A stretch of 64,000 bases of DNA, from NCBI GenBank assembly GCA_035255945.1, contig DATEZA010000319.1, forward strand, positions 7,618 to 71,617, in the 5' to 3' direction. Below are positions 11,538 through 19,460 of the stretch, in pieces. The DNA is from JAJPHC01 sp035255945. Its GTDB lineage: Bacteria > Acidobacteriota > Thermoanaerobaculia > Gp7-AA8. The position numbers were made by a program, and so were the translations under genes. Position 1 is the stretch's first letter. Every line of letters begins with the position of its first letter. The notes below the pieces were generated by a model. That model saw nothing but the letters and a program-made list of their open reading frames with translations, had not been told where the DNA came from and did no database searches.

Positions 11538-13469
11538 TCACTTTCTCAAGACGTCAATTCGCCAGCTGAATTGGTCGACGAGCTTTTCCGTCCACCCTTC
11601 TTTTTTGAAGGCGATGCGTCCTTGCGGATCGAGGAACCAGGTGGTCGGGTATGCGAGCACGCCCGATCGATGCGCCCAGCCATCGTCGAGAAGGACCGTG
11701 AAATCGTAGTGATTGTCTGTCATCCATTGACGCACGATGGACGGATCGCCGTCCGTGTCGACGGTCACAATCCGCACCCGATCGTCGTCCGCATAGCGCT
11801 TCGCAAGCTTCACGATGTCGGGCATTTCCTTCACGCACCAGCCGCACCAGACGCCCCAGAAATTCACAACCGCGACCTTGCCCTTCAAATCGGCAAGCGA
11901 GAGCGTGCGGCCGTCGAGTGTCTTCAGACGGAACTCGGGAGCACGCACCGGTTTCGCGATGCGCGACTCGAGCACGCGCTGCTTGCTCGCCGCCGTTCCG
12001 TTCGAATCGACACGCACGAGATACGCATCGAAGCCGGCGAGCGTCTTGTGCTTGCGTCGATAGAGCGCTTCGAGCGCGGCGCGATTCGGATTCACGCCGT
12101 TCGTCTGCAGAGCTAATCCCTCGCGGTAGAGCTGCTCCGCCTCGGTGATCTGCTTCTCTGCTTCATACGTCCGCGCGAGGTGGTAGACGATCGCCGCGCT
12201 CTCCGGATAGAGCTCGCGCGCGGCGAGGATCTCCTTCTGCGCCGCGCTCGTGTTGCCGCGCGCGAGCCAGACCCAGCCGAGCGTGTCGTGCACCATGCCG
12301 CGAAGGTACCGCTCCATACGCTCGCGGGACTCCGGCGGGTCGTTCTGAAATCCGAGCAGATAGCGCTCGTTGAGATCGATCAACCTGCGCGCGACACGAT
12401 CGGCGTAAACGAGGTCGAGCTTGCGGTCGGTGAGCTTCTGCACGGCGGAAGAAAGCTGCGGCACGTAGTTGACCGTCAGCGGAATGTTGTGCACCAGCGC
12501 GACGAGCCGCGCATCGTCCTTTTCATCGCGCAACAGCACCGAGCTGGCGGTGGCGATGGCATCCGGATCGCGGCGGTACGGGTAATCGAGCACGTCGCGC
12601 CACGTCGCGTTCGACTTCGCGCGCGACATCAGCACGGTCAACGCCTGCGCGCTCGCCGGCGCTTCGCGCAGGATGCGGTCCTGCACCTCGCACATACGAT
12701 CGTTCATCTTCAGCTGCTGATAGCCGCGCGCGGCGAGCGACAACACGTACGGATCGCCATCCGAATCGCGAATCCATGCTTCCAGCTCGGCGGCATTCGG
12801 GAGTTGCAGCGCCATGACATAACGCGACAGCTTCGCGGCGCTCTCGAGCAACGGCTTCGCTTCATCGCGACGCCGAATCTGTTTCAGCATCGAGCCGAGA
12901 CGGTTAAGCGCGGCGATGTTCGACGGATCGATTTTCAGCGCTTCGCGATACGCCGCGATGGCCGGCTCGTCCTGCAGCATCTCGCCCTTCGCCACCCACA
13001 CCCGCGCGCTCGGCGGAACCGCGTCGAGCAGGCGCATGGCGGCGTCGTGCTCGGCGATGCTGTTCAGCGCAACCGCGCGCGCGATGACCAGCGCTTCATC
13101 CGTTTCGGATGCGAGCTTCTCCGCGGCGAGCTTGTTGTCGTCGAAGTGATCGAGATCCTCCCGATACTCATGAGCGATGGCGAACCAGGTCCATGCGCTC
13201 TCCGGATGCGTCGCGCGCATCTCCTCCGCGAGGCGCGTGGCTTCGAGGTCATCGATGTGCTGCAGATTCCGGATGAACCAGGCGTGCTGTTCGTCGGACG
13301 CCCCATCGGCGGCGGCGGAAAAATCAAACCTCTCGTATGCCTGCTGCTGCAAGGTAGTGGTCGTGGTGGTGTAGGGCAAGCTCTCAGCTTGCCCCTGTGA
13401 CAAGCTGAGAGACGATGACAAGCTGAGAGCTTGTCCTACACTGGCGGCTAGGAAGAAAAGCGCAAGCAT
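11538..13469 (-). CDS. TPR protein with C-terminal TlpA-type thioredoxin domain
   Basis: About 643 residues. A hydrophobic signal peptide (MLALFFLAASVGQALS) is followed by roughly 450 residues of helical TPR-like repeats, for example DEPAIAAYREALKIDPSNIAALNRLGSML. A thioredoxin-fold domain follows (about 505-643) with the redox motif FWGVWCGWCVKEMP and the cis-Pro region YPTTWFLD. The exported oxidoreductase domain should act on periplasmic cysteines; the TPR part probably holds partners. The start at 13469 gives a signal peptide; a longer frame upstream is only the complement of the neighbouring sigma-like gene. A family C palindrome (13370-13440) is read in frame just after the signal peptide and encodes GQALSLSSSLSLSQGQAESL. 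It is divergent from, and only 14 bases away from, the sigma-like gene. Confidence 0.8.
   Translation of the reverse strand: MLALFFLAASVGQALSLSSSLSLSQGQAESLPYTTTTTTLQQQAYERFDFSAAADGASDEQHAWFIRNLQHIDDLEATRLAEEMRATHPESAWTWFAIAHEYREDLDHFDDNKLAAEKLASETDEALVIARAVALNSIAEHDAAMRLLDAVPPSARVWVAKGEMLQDEPAIAAYREALKIDPSNIAALNRLGSMLKQIRRRDEAKPLLESAAKLSRYVMALQLPNAAELEAWIRDSDGDPYVLSLAARGYQQLKMNDRMCEVQDRILREAPASAQALTVLMSRAKSNATWRDVLDYPYRRDPDAIATASSVLLRDEKDDARLVALVHNIPLTVNYVPQLSSAVQKLTDRKLDLVYADRVARRLIDLNERYLLGFQNDPPESRERMERYLRGMVHDTLGWVWLARGNTSAAQKEILAARELYPESAAIVYHLARTYEAEKQITEAEQLYREGLALQTNGVNPNRAALEALYRRKHKTLAGFDAYLVRVDSNGTAASKQRVLESRIAKPVRAPEFRLKTLDGRTLSLADLKGKVAVVNFWGVWCGWCVKEMPDIVKLAKRYADDDRVRIVTVDTDGDPSIVRQWMTDNHYDFTVLLDDGWAHRSGVLAYPTTWFLDPQGRIAFKKEGWTEKLVDQFSWRIDVLRK
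13370..13440. repeat. Palindromic element, family C, inside a coding sequence
   Basis: The ends are inverted copies (TGTAGGGCAAGCTCTCAGCT and, inverted, TGTAGGACAAGCTCTCAGCT), with a third copy of CAAGCTGAGAG between them. The element is wholly inside the leftward TPR-thioredoxin gene and keeps its frame open. A single arm of the same family lies in frame inside the CHAT gene at 17084-17107. Confidence 0.85.
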
Positions 13470-13483
13470 GGCTTCGCAGACGT

Positions 13484-14455
13484 GTGGACGTGTCGCATTA
13501 TTACCTGCCTGTGCCCGTAGGACTGGACCCCCAGCTCGAAGCGCTCGTCGCCGCACGCAACGAGTCGCAGCGCGCAATCGCGATCGAGCAATTGCTCACG
13601 GAAGTCGCCGATCCGGTGATTCGCAGGAGTTTGTTCCATCGCCTCGGCACGCGCGAGCCGGAGCTCGATGACATCCGCGGCGGCGTGATGCTGCGACTGG
13701 TCCGCAAGCTCGATGAGCTGCAGCGCGGCGCGAGCGAGCCGATCGGCAGCTTCGCCGATTACGTCGCGATCGTGACATTCCACGCTGCGGACGACTTTCT
13801 CCGCCGCAAGCAGCCGCAGCGGGCTCTGCTGTCGAATCGCATTCGCTATGTGCTCACGCACGATGCACGCTTCGCGCTCTGGCAGATCGAGCGCGAGCTG
13901 GTGTGCGGCCTGGCGAAGTGGCGCGATCGTCCGGCGCGCCCGCGCCCGCTCGATCCGGCGGATGTCGAGGAGCGTCAGCTCGCCGACTCGCTCGACCGCA
14001 TCTTCAAACGCAGCGGCGGACCGTTGCCGTTTCAGGAAGTCGTCGTGCTCTTCGCATCGGCATCGGCCTCGGAGATCAATCTGTCGATCGAGGACGTCGA
14101 TCTGCACGAGCTCGCGCCGTCCGCATTCGAGCAGCTCGCGTCGAAGCAGACCGCGGAGCACCTGTGGCGCGAGATCGAGCAGCTCCCGCCCCGGCAACGC
14201 GCCGCGCTGCTGCTCAACCTGCGCGAAGTAGGGGGCGGCAGCGCGATTCCGTTGGTGACGGTGACGGGACTGGCAACTTCGGATCGGATCGCGGAGCTGG
14301 TCGGCATTCCGGCCGGGGAGTTGGCCTCAATCTGGAACCAGCTGCCCCTCGACGACAACACCATCGCCTCGCGCCTCGGCGCGACGCGGCAGCAAGTCAT
14401 CAATCTCCGGAAGTGCGCCCGGGAGCGGCTGGCCAGGCGCCTTTCGAAACGGTAA
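13484..14455 (+). CDS. Sigma-70-like regulator
   Basis: A 323-residue protein with the two ends of an ECF-type sigma factor. The N-terminal part resembles region 2 (ELDDIRGGVMLRLVRKLDEL, then FADYVAIVTFHAADDFLRRK, about residues 65-115). The C-terminus resembles a region 4 helix-turn-helix (NTIASRLGATRQQVINLRKC, about 292-311). The linker of roughly 180 residues is much longer than in a normal ECF sigma factor and includes EIEQLPPRQRAALLLNLRE. The start is GTG at 13484; no ribosome site is obvious. The next gene downstream encodes a zinc-finger anti-sigma-like membrane protein, which supports the sigma call. Whether it binds core polymerase is not shown. Confidence 0.7.
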   Translation: MDVSHYYLPVPVGLDPQLEALVAARNESQRAIAIEQLLTEVADPVIRRSLFHRLGTREPELDDIRGGVMLRLVRKLDELQRGASEPIGSFADYVAIVTFHAADDFLRRKQPQRALLSNRIRYVLTHDARFALWQIERELVCGLAKWRDRPARPRPLDPADVEERQLADSLDRIFKRSGGPLPFQEVVVLFASASASEINLSIEDVDLHELAPSAFEQLASKQTAEHLWREIEQLPPRQRAALLLNLREVGGGSAIPLVTVTGLATSDRIAELVGIPAGELASIWNQLPLDDNTIASRLGATRQQVINLRKCARERLARRLSKR

Positions 14456-14490
14456 TCAAAGCCGGGCGCACGCGTCTTTGTGAGGTGACC

Positions 14491-15468
14491 ATGAACACGG
14501 ACGAGAAGGAACGGCAGGCGCTGGTACAGGCGCTGGTCGCGGAGCTTTCGGCCGCCGAGCCGCTCCATCTCGACTACGAGCTGATCGAGGCGTACGTCGA
14601 CGGGCGCTGCGACCTGATCGATCAGGAGATCGTCTCCTCGCATGCCGCGATGTGCCCGATGTGCGGCCGGGAAGTGCGGGATCTGCAGACATTTGCGGCC
14701 CAGCACCGGCGTCCGCGCCGGAACTGGCTGCCGCTCGCCGCGGCGGCGATCGCCGCCTGCCTCATTCTCGCCATTCTTCCGCTGCTCCGTCCTTCCGCAA
14801 CGGTGCTTTCGCTCCACGACGGCAATCGGGAAGTGCGGCTCACGAAAGACGGGCAGCTCTCCGGCATCAGCGGTCTGACCATCGACGACGAGCGGCGGAT
14901 CGCGAACGCCTTGCGCAGCGGCATGGTCGGGATCCCGCCGAACGCCGCGCAGCTCGCAAAAACGGGCGAGGCGCTGCGCTCGACATTCCCCGCCACGCCA
15001 TCAGCGTTCGAGCCGCTGGCCCCGATCGGATGCATCATCGTCAGCGACAGGCCGACCTTCGAATGGACCGCCGTTCCCGGAGCTCTCTATCGCGTGGAAG
15101 TTTTCTCCGACCACTTCCGTCCGGTCGCGGACAGCGGTCCGATCGACGAAACGCGGTGGACCACGCCGCAGCCACTCGCGCGCGGCACGACGTACGTCTG
15201 GCAAGTGACGGCGCTGCTCGACACAGTCGAAACGACGTCACCGGCGCCGCCGGCCCCCGAGGCTCGGTTCGCGGTGTTGGACGCGGCGAACGCGCAGGAG
15301 ATCGCGCGACTCGAGCTGGTGCAGCCGCGTTCGCATCTCGCGCTGGGCGTGGCGTACGCCTCAGCGGGTGTGACGGCGGAAGCGGAGCGCGAGCTGCAGG
15401 AGCTGGCGAACGAAAATCGCGGCTCGGCCGATGCGCAGCGCTTGTTGCAATCGTTGCGCTCGCACTGA
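14491..15468 (+). CDS. Zinc-finger anti-sigma-like membrane protein
   Basis: A 325-residue single-pass protein, 35 bases after the sigma-like gene. The cytoplasmic N-terminus (about 1-78) has an anti-sigma zinc-finger pattern, HAAMCPMC (HxxxCxxC), after the helix LIEAYVDGRCDLIDQEIVSS. One transmembrane helix follows (WLPLAAAAIAACLILAILPL, about 78-97). The outer domain contains an Ig/fibronectin-like sheet (RPTFEWTAVPGALYRVEVFS ... TYVWQVTALL) and a C-terminal TPR-like helix pair. It should hold the sigma-like factor at the membrane until an outside signal removes it. ATG has AGGTGA upstream. The stop overlaps the hydrophobic leader of the CHAT gene in another frame. Function is inferred from motif and position. 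Confidence 0.75.
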   Translation: MNTDEKERQALVQALVAELSAAEPLHLDYELIEAYVDGRCDLIDQEIVSSHAAMCPMCGREVRDLQTFAAQHRRPRRNWLPLAAAAIAACLILAILPLLRPSATVLSLHDGNREVRLTKDGQLSGISGLTIDDERRIANALRSGMVGIPPNAAQLAKTGEALRSTFPATPSAFEPLAPIGCIIVSDRPTFEWTAVPGALYRVEVFSDHFRPVADSGPIDETRWTTPQPLARGTTYVWQVTALLDTVETTSPAPPAPEARFAVLDAANAQEIARLELVQPRSHLALGVAYASAGVTAEAERELQELANENRGSADAQRLLQSLRSH

Positions 15469-17648
15469 GCGGCCCTCATCCGGCCTTCGGCCACCTTCTC
15501 CCCGCTGCGCGGGGCGAAGGCCAGGGGCGAGCGCTCGCTGCACACGCCATCGACCTCACAAACCAAAATCGCATCGATGAAGCTGCATCCGTCGCATTCG
15601 ACGCGCGCGTTGCCGCTCTCGCATGCAATGACCTGATCGGCGTTGCGCGTGCGGCGGACGCGCAGGGCGTCGTCGCGCGCATGCGCAACGATGCTGATGC
15701 CGCGCTCGACTACACGAGCGAAGCGCTCGCACTCGGCGAGTTCGCGCACGACACCTTCACGATCGCGCGCGCATGGAGCGATCTCGGCCGCATCTACTTC
15801 GATCTGCTCGAAGACTACGACGCAGCGCTCGCCGCGTATCAGCGCAGTCTCGCGATCAATCCCTCCGATTCGCGCGTGCTGAACAACCTCGGCAACCTCG
15901 CGCGCGCCGAGGGCGACTTCCGCAATGCGATCGCGTACTACAAGCGGAGCGGTGCGGCGGCGAAGAAGGCGAAGGATCGGTATGGCGAGATCAGCGCGGA
16001 GCACAACATCGGACTGGTGTACACGCAGCAGAACGATCCAGCCGCGGCGCTCTTGCATCTGCGACGCGCTCTCGCGATGGATCGCTCGGCGCGCACGCTG
16101 CTGTCGATCTCGGAGGCGGAGCGCGCACTCGGCAACGACGCCGCGGCGTTGCGCGATCTGCGCCGCGCGCGTGCTGCGTCGAAAGATGATCTGACGCTTG
16201 CGACGATCCTGTTGCGCGAAGGCGATCTGCGGCTCGACCGGCACGATCTCGCCGGCGCAGCGCGCGCGTTCGATCAGAGCATTCGCCTCGCGCCGACGCC
16301 GGCCGCGCTGACGTATCGCGCGCGGTTGCGCCTCGCGCAGAAGCGATACGCGGATGCAGCGTCAATCGCGATCGATGCGGCGAATCGCGCGAACGATCCC
16401 GACACGATCGCGCACGCGCAGTCGATCGCGGGGCAGGCGTATCGCGCGTTGCACAATCGCGACGCGGCGAAACGCGCGTTCAGCGCGGCGATCGATGCGA
16501 TCGAGCGCGAACGGCGGCAGGTCGCGGGCGGCGCGGAGTCGCGCGAGCGTTCGTTCGAAGCGAAGGTCTATCCGTATCTCGCGATGGTCGATCTGCTCGC
16601 AGAATCGAACGACGCGCGAGGCGCGCTCGAATACGCGGAGCGCGCGAAGGGACGCGTGCTCGTCGACGTGCTGCAGGGTCGCATCAGCGTGCCGGCGTTT
16701 CGTCTGCAACTGCCCGAGGAAGGCGACGCGATTCTCGAATACGCGGTGAGCGATTCCGCGCTGTACGCGTTCGTCGTCACGCGCGAGGGCGTGCGCGAGT
16801 TCACCACTGTGATTCCGCGCGCGGAGCTCGCCGCGGTCTGCAATCGTTTCGCGAGCGAGCTCGCCAGCCGCAATCTCGCGTTCCGCCGCACCGCGCGGCA
16901 TCTGTGGGATCTGCTGCTGGAGCCGGAAGCGCCGCTGCTGCGCGGGAAGAAACGGATTTGCATCGTGCCGGATTCGGAGCTCTGGCGCGTGCCGTTCCAG
17001 GCGCTGATCGATCCGAGCGATCGCTACGTCGCCGACGATGCGGCGATTTTTTATGCGCCGTCGATCGCGGCAATAAGGCCCGGTGTACGACAAGCTCTCA
17101 GCTTGTCGCCTCTCATCGTCGCCATGCCCGAAGCGCGCAGCGAAGCCGAACAGATCGCCGCGATCTATGCGCCTCGCGCGCATGTCGAGATCGATGCACG
17201 CGAGCAGCTCGTCAAAGACGCCGCGCCGCGTTACGACATCCTCCACTTCGCAACGCACGGCGTGTTCGACGACGACGCGCCGCTCTCCTCGTACCTCGTG
17301 TTCGGACGCGGACGGCTCGAGGCGCGCGAGATGATGTCGATGCACCTCAACGCGCAGCTCGTCGTGCTCTCCGCGTGTCAGACGGCGATGGGACGACCCG
17401 CGCCGGGCGAAGGGATCATCGGCATGTCGTGGGCGCTGTTCGTCGCCGGCTGTCCGACGATGGTCGCGAGCGAATGGAAAGTCGAGGCGACGAGCACGTC
17501 GGCGATGATGGTCGCGTTCCATCGCAATGTCGCGCAACGCGGGATGTCACCGGCGGAAGCGCTGCGCGCGGCGCAACTCGATGTGCGCAGGCATTACGAG
17601 CATCCGTTTTACTGGGCGTCGTTCGTCGTGTTGGGGCGGGGGTGGTGA
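15450..17648 (+). CDS. TPR-CHAT caspase-like protease
   Basis: About 730 residues. A chain of TPRs (for example YDAALAAYQRSLAINPSDSR and DPAAALLHLRRALAMD) is followed by a C-terminal CHAT domain, the caspase-like cysteine peptidase fold. Both catalytic residues are present: His in HFATHG (codon 17256-17258) and Cys in LSACQTAMG (codon 17376-17378). The N-terminus is problematic. The in-frame segment ALVAIVALALSG (about 15435-15470) looks like a signal peptide core, yet no ATG, GTG or TTG lies in frame before it; a family D palindrome (15472-15535) is read through just after it; and the first in-frame ATG is at 15681. The start given is therefore approximate. A family C palindrome adds VRQALSLS just before the peptidase core. 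A partner of the sigma / anti-sigma pair is likely; its substrate is unknown. Confidence 0.75.
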   Translation: MVALALSGPHPAFGHLLPAARGEGQGRALAAHAIDLTNQNRIDEAASVAFDARVAALACNDLIGVARAADAQGVVARMRNDADAALDYTSEALALGEFAHDTFTIARAWSDLGRIYFDLLEDYDAALAAYQRSLAINPSDSRVLNNLGNLARAEGDFRNAIAYYKRSGAAAKKAKDRYGEISAEHNIGLVYTQQNDPAAALLHLRRALAMDRSARTLLSISEAERALGNDAAALRDLRRARAASKDDLTLATILLREGDLRLDRHDLAGAARAFDQSIRLAPTPAALTYRARLRLAQKRYADAASIAIDAANRANDPDTIAHAQSIAGQAYRALHNRDAAKRAFSAAIDAIERERRQVAGGAESRERSFEAKVYPYLAMVDLLAESNDARGALEYAERAKGRVLVDVLQGRISVPAFRLQLPEEGDAILEYAVSDSALYAFVVTREGVREFTTVIPRAELAAVCNRFASELASRNLAFRRTARHLWDLLLEPEAPLLRGKKRICIVPDSELWRVPFQALIDPSDRYVADDAAIFYAPSIAAIRPGVRQALSLSPLIVAMPEARSEAEQIAAIYAPRAHVEIDAREQLVKDAAPRYDILHFATHGVFDDDAPLSSYLVFGRGRLEAREMMSMHLNAQLVVLSACQTAMGRPAPGEGIIGMSWALFVAGCPTMVASEWKVEATSTSAMMVAFHRNVAQRGMSPAEALRAAQLDVRRHYEHPFYWASFVVLGRGW
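15472..15535. repeat. Family D palindrome at the start of the CHAT gene
   Basis: GCCCTCATCCGGCCTTCGGC followed by CTTCTCCCCGC-TG-CGCGGGGCGAAGG. It starts 4 bases after the anti-sigma stop codon and is read in frame as GPHPAFGHLLPAARGEGQGR in the CHAT protein. Probably a late insertion between signal peptide and mature protein. Confidence 0.75.
17084..17107. repeat. Family C palindrome arm inside the CHAT gene
   Basis: TGTACGACAAGCTCTCAGCT followed by TGTC, a self-complementary arm of the element at 13370-13440. It is read in frame as VRQALSLS, the same frame as GQALSLS in the TPR-thioredoxin gene, and lies between the end of the linker (SIAAIRPG) and PLIVAMPEARSEAEQ of the peptidase domain. 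Confidence 0.8.
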
Positions 17649-17654
17649 TTGACG

Positions 17655-17702
17655 CGAGCCCCTCACCCCTGACCCCTCTCCCCGCAAGCGGGGCGAGGGG
17701 GA
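17655..17702. terminator. Family D hairpin between convergent genes
   Basis: CCCCTCTCCCCGC-AA-GCGGGGCGAGGGG (17673-17700, one mismatch in 13 pairs) lies between the CHAT stop (17648) and the stop of the leftward gene (17703). It is GC-only with no T-tract, so a shared 3'-end role is plausible but unproven. The flanking GAGCCCCTCACCCCTG links it to family D. Confidence 0.5.
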
Positions 17703-18329
17703 CTATTTCCGGATCGGTTCCAGCTCGTTCGGGGCGAGCGGCTGGCCGAGGGTGGACTTCATCGCGCCGGAGATCGAGGCGAACGGCGAGGTTGCCGGAC
17801 CGGTCCCGCCGCGCTGCGCTTCGAACTTGTTCGCCAGCTGGAACGATGCGACGAAGCGCTTGAAGTCGTCCATCGCATTGCGCGACTCCGACGCGTACTG
17901 AATCGTGTAGATGCGATTCAGCGCCGCGAGGTAGCCCTCGACGTACATGACCTTCCCGTTCTTGTCGATGCGGGTGTACGAGTAGGTGTACGACGGAAAG
18001 ATCGGCGACGTGGTGCGCATCGTGTGGAACTCGCCGATGTGAAAGCCCGCCGCCTCGGCATCGAAGCGCAGCGTCGTCTGCACCGCGTACAGCAGATGCT
18101 CGTCGACCTTGAAGTTGCCGGTCGGCGTCACGGTGATCGAAAAACGCTCGCCGTGCGGATCGCTCACGTACAGGACGCCGTCGTACTCGCCGAGCTCCTT
18201 GTGAGCGACGGTGCTCCACTTCCAGTCGGACGCCGGCGTCGCGATCGAAAAATTCAGATCGCGATCGGTGAAGCGGTCCTGCGCGGTCAGCGATGTGGCG
18301 AAGAGGAGCAGCGCAATCAGGTTTCGCAT
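17703..18329 (-). CDS. Secreted hypothetical protein
   Basis: A 208-residue protein with a signal peptide (MRNLIALLLFATSLTAQ). The mature part opens with DRFTDRDLNFSIATPASDWKW, the pattern of small exported domains that begin with a beta hairpin. There are no cysteines or recognisable catalytic motifs. It follows the exonuclease gene by about 3 bases on the same strand, so the two are probably cotranscribed. No family is named with confidence. Confidence 0.65.
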   Translation of the reverse strand: MRNLIALLLFATSLTAQDRFTDRDLNFSIATPASDWKWSTVAHKELGEYDGVLYVSDPHGERFSITVTPTGNFKVDEHLLYAVQTTLRFDAEAAGFHIGEFHTMRTTSPIFPSYTYSYTRIDKNGKVMYVEGYLAALNRIYTIQYASESRNAMDDFKRFVASFQLANKFEAQRGGTGPATSPFASISGAMKSTLGQPLAPNELEPIRK

Positions 18330-18332
18330 GAT

Positions 18333-19271
18333 TCAGATGCCGGTCGGAATCTCTTCTTCGGGACGTTCGTCCTGCACGAGTTTGTCCAGGATGATCGCCT
18401 GATGCTTCGCGGTCACGACTTTTTCGTCGACCGTCTCGACACGCTCGAGCGCAGCAGTCAGCTCGAGCGAGCTCCGTTCCACCGCTTCCATGAACGTCGG
18501 CTCGGAGCGCGGCAGCACGATCGGCAGCTCCGCCTGTTCCGCCGGCGCGCGGCGCCACCAGCGCTCTTCCGATTCGCGGAAGTCCTTGTTGAACATCAGC
18601 AGCGTCGGGACGATCTTCTCGTACAGCTGCGCGGTCGCGCGTACGTCTTCGAGGCAGTAGTCGGCGATCTCGCGATGCCGTCCCATGCGGTACCACATCT
18701 CGACCGAGCGGCCGTCGATGCCTTCGCTCTTCGACGTCTCGACGCCGAACGTCTTGCACGCGAGATCGAGGTTGAATTTGAACTGGCGGCTGTTCGTCGT
18801 GCCGAAGAAATTGAGCGCCTCGCGCAGATCGCAGTTCGGGTGATAGCCGTAGCGATAGCCGACGAGATCGCGCTTCGGCACGACGCCGTGAATCGCGGAA
18901 CGGATCATCAGGAACGGGCCGTCGAACTGCCGTCCGTTGAAGCTGATGAAGCGCGAGTCGTCATCGAAGAACTGCCAGAACTTTTCGAGGATCTGCTTCT
19001 CGCTGCCGGAGATGTAGGTGCGCGTGTTGACGCGCTCGACGCGCAGCTCGGTCTGGCCCGGCACTTCATACAACACGCACGAGCGGCCGTCTTCGATGTT
19101 GATCACGCCGATCGCGACGATGCGGCCGCGAAATGGTGAGAGTCCGCCGGCCCGCCGCGCCTCCTCGGCATCACCGTCCGACAATCCCTTGATCAGATAC
19201 TCGCGAACGTACGGGTCGAGCTCTTCCCACGGAATGCCGACGGTCTCGATGTCGATGACGAGTTTTTTCAT
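18333..19271 (-). CDS. Predicted 3'-5' exonuclease, PolB exo2-like
   Basis: A 312-residue ribonuclease H-fold exonuclease of the DNA_pol_B_exo2 type. DEDDy motifs are visible: Exo I as VIDIET (residues 5-10), Exo II as ISFNGRQFDGPFL, and Exo III with Tyr in IADYCLEDVRATAQLY. Stand-alone members lack a polymerase domain and are presumed to trim DNA or RNA 3' ends in the cytoplasm. The C-terminal 70 residues are acidic and of unknown role. The family is clear; the biological substrate is not. Confidence 0.8.
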   Translation of the reverse strand: MKKLVIDIETVGIPWEELDPYVREYLIKGLSDGDAEEARRAGGLSPFRGRIVAIGVINIEDGRSCVLYEVPGQTELRVERVNTRTYISGSEKQILEKFWQFFDDDSRFISFNGRQFDGPFLMIRSAIHGVVPKRDLVGYRYGYHPNCDLREALNFFGTTNSRQFKFNLDLACKTFGVETSKSEGIDGRSVEMWYRMGRHREIADYCLEDVRATAQLYEKIVPTLLMFNKDFRESEERWWRRAPAEQAELPIVLPRSEPTFMEAVERSSLELTAALERVETVDEKVVTAKHQAIILDKLVQDERPEEEIPTGI

Positions 19272-19354
19272 GATGGGCGCGTGCGTGCAATTTTATGACA
19301 GCGCACGCGCCCCGATGATTCCGGGTGCAGAGTCCGGATAGCAGCCGCTACCGG

Positions 19355-19456
19355 AGCGCGGGCCTCCGGCCCGCAGTCGGCGGCCGTCTCGGCCGGCGAC
19401 AGGTTTTCGCGATCAGGCGAGACGCCCAATCGCTGCGGCCGGGACGGCCGCGCTCC
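19355..19456. repeat. Family B palindromic repeat
   Basis: Begins GGAGCGCGGGCCTCCGGCCC and ends GCGGCCGGGACGGCCGCGCTCC, with CGGCCGTCTCGGCCGGCGAC and CAGGCGAGACGCC inside. The layout matches the units at 7903-8290. It occupies the gap between the exonuclease start region and the malate dehydrogenase stop. Confidence 0.75.
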
Positions 19457-19460
19457 GTGC

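Noticed and set aside
13470..13577. Longer N-terminus for the TPR-thioredoxin protein
   Set aside because: It is the complement of the sigma-like gene and would bury the signal peptide.
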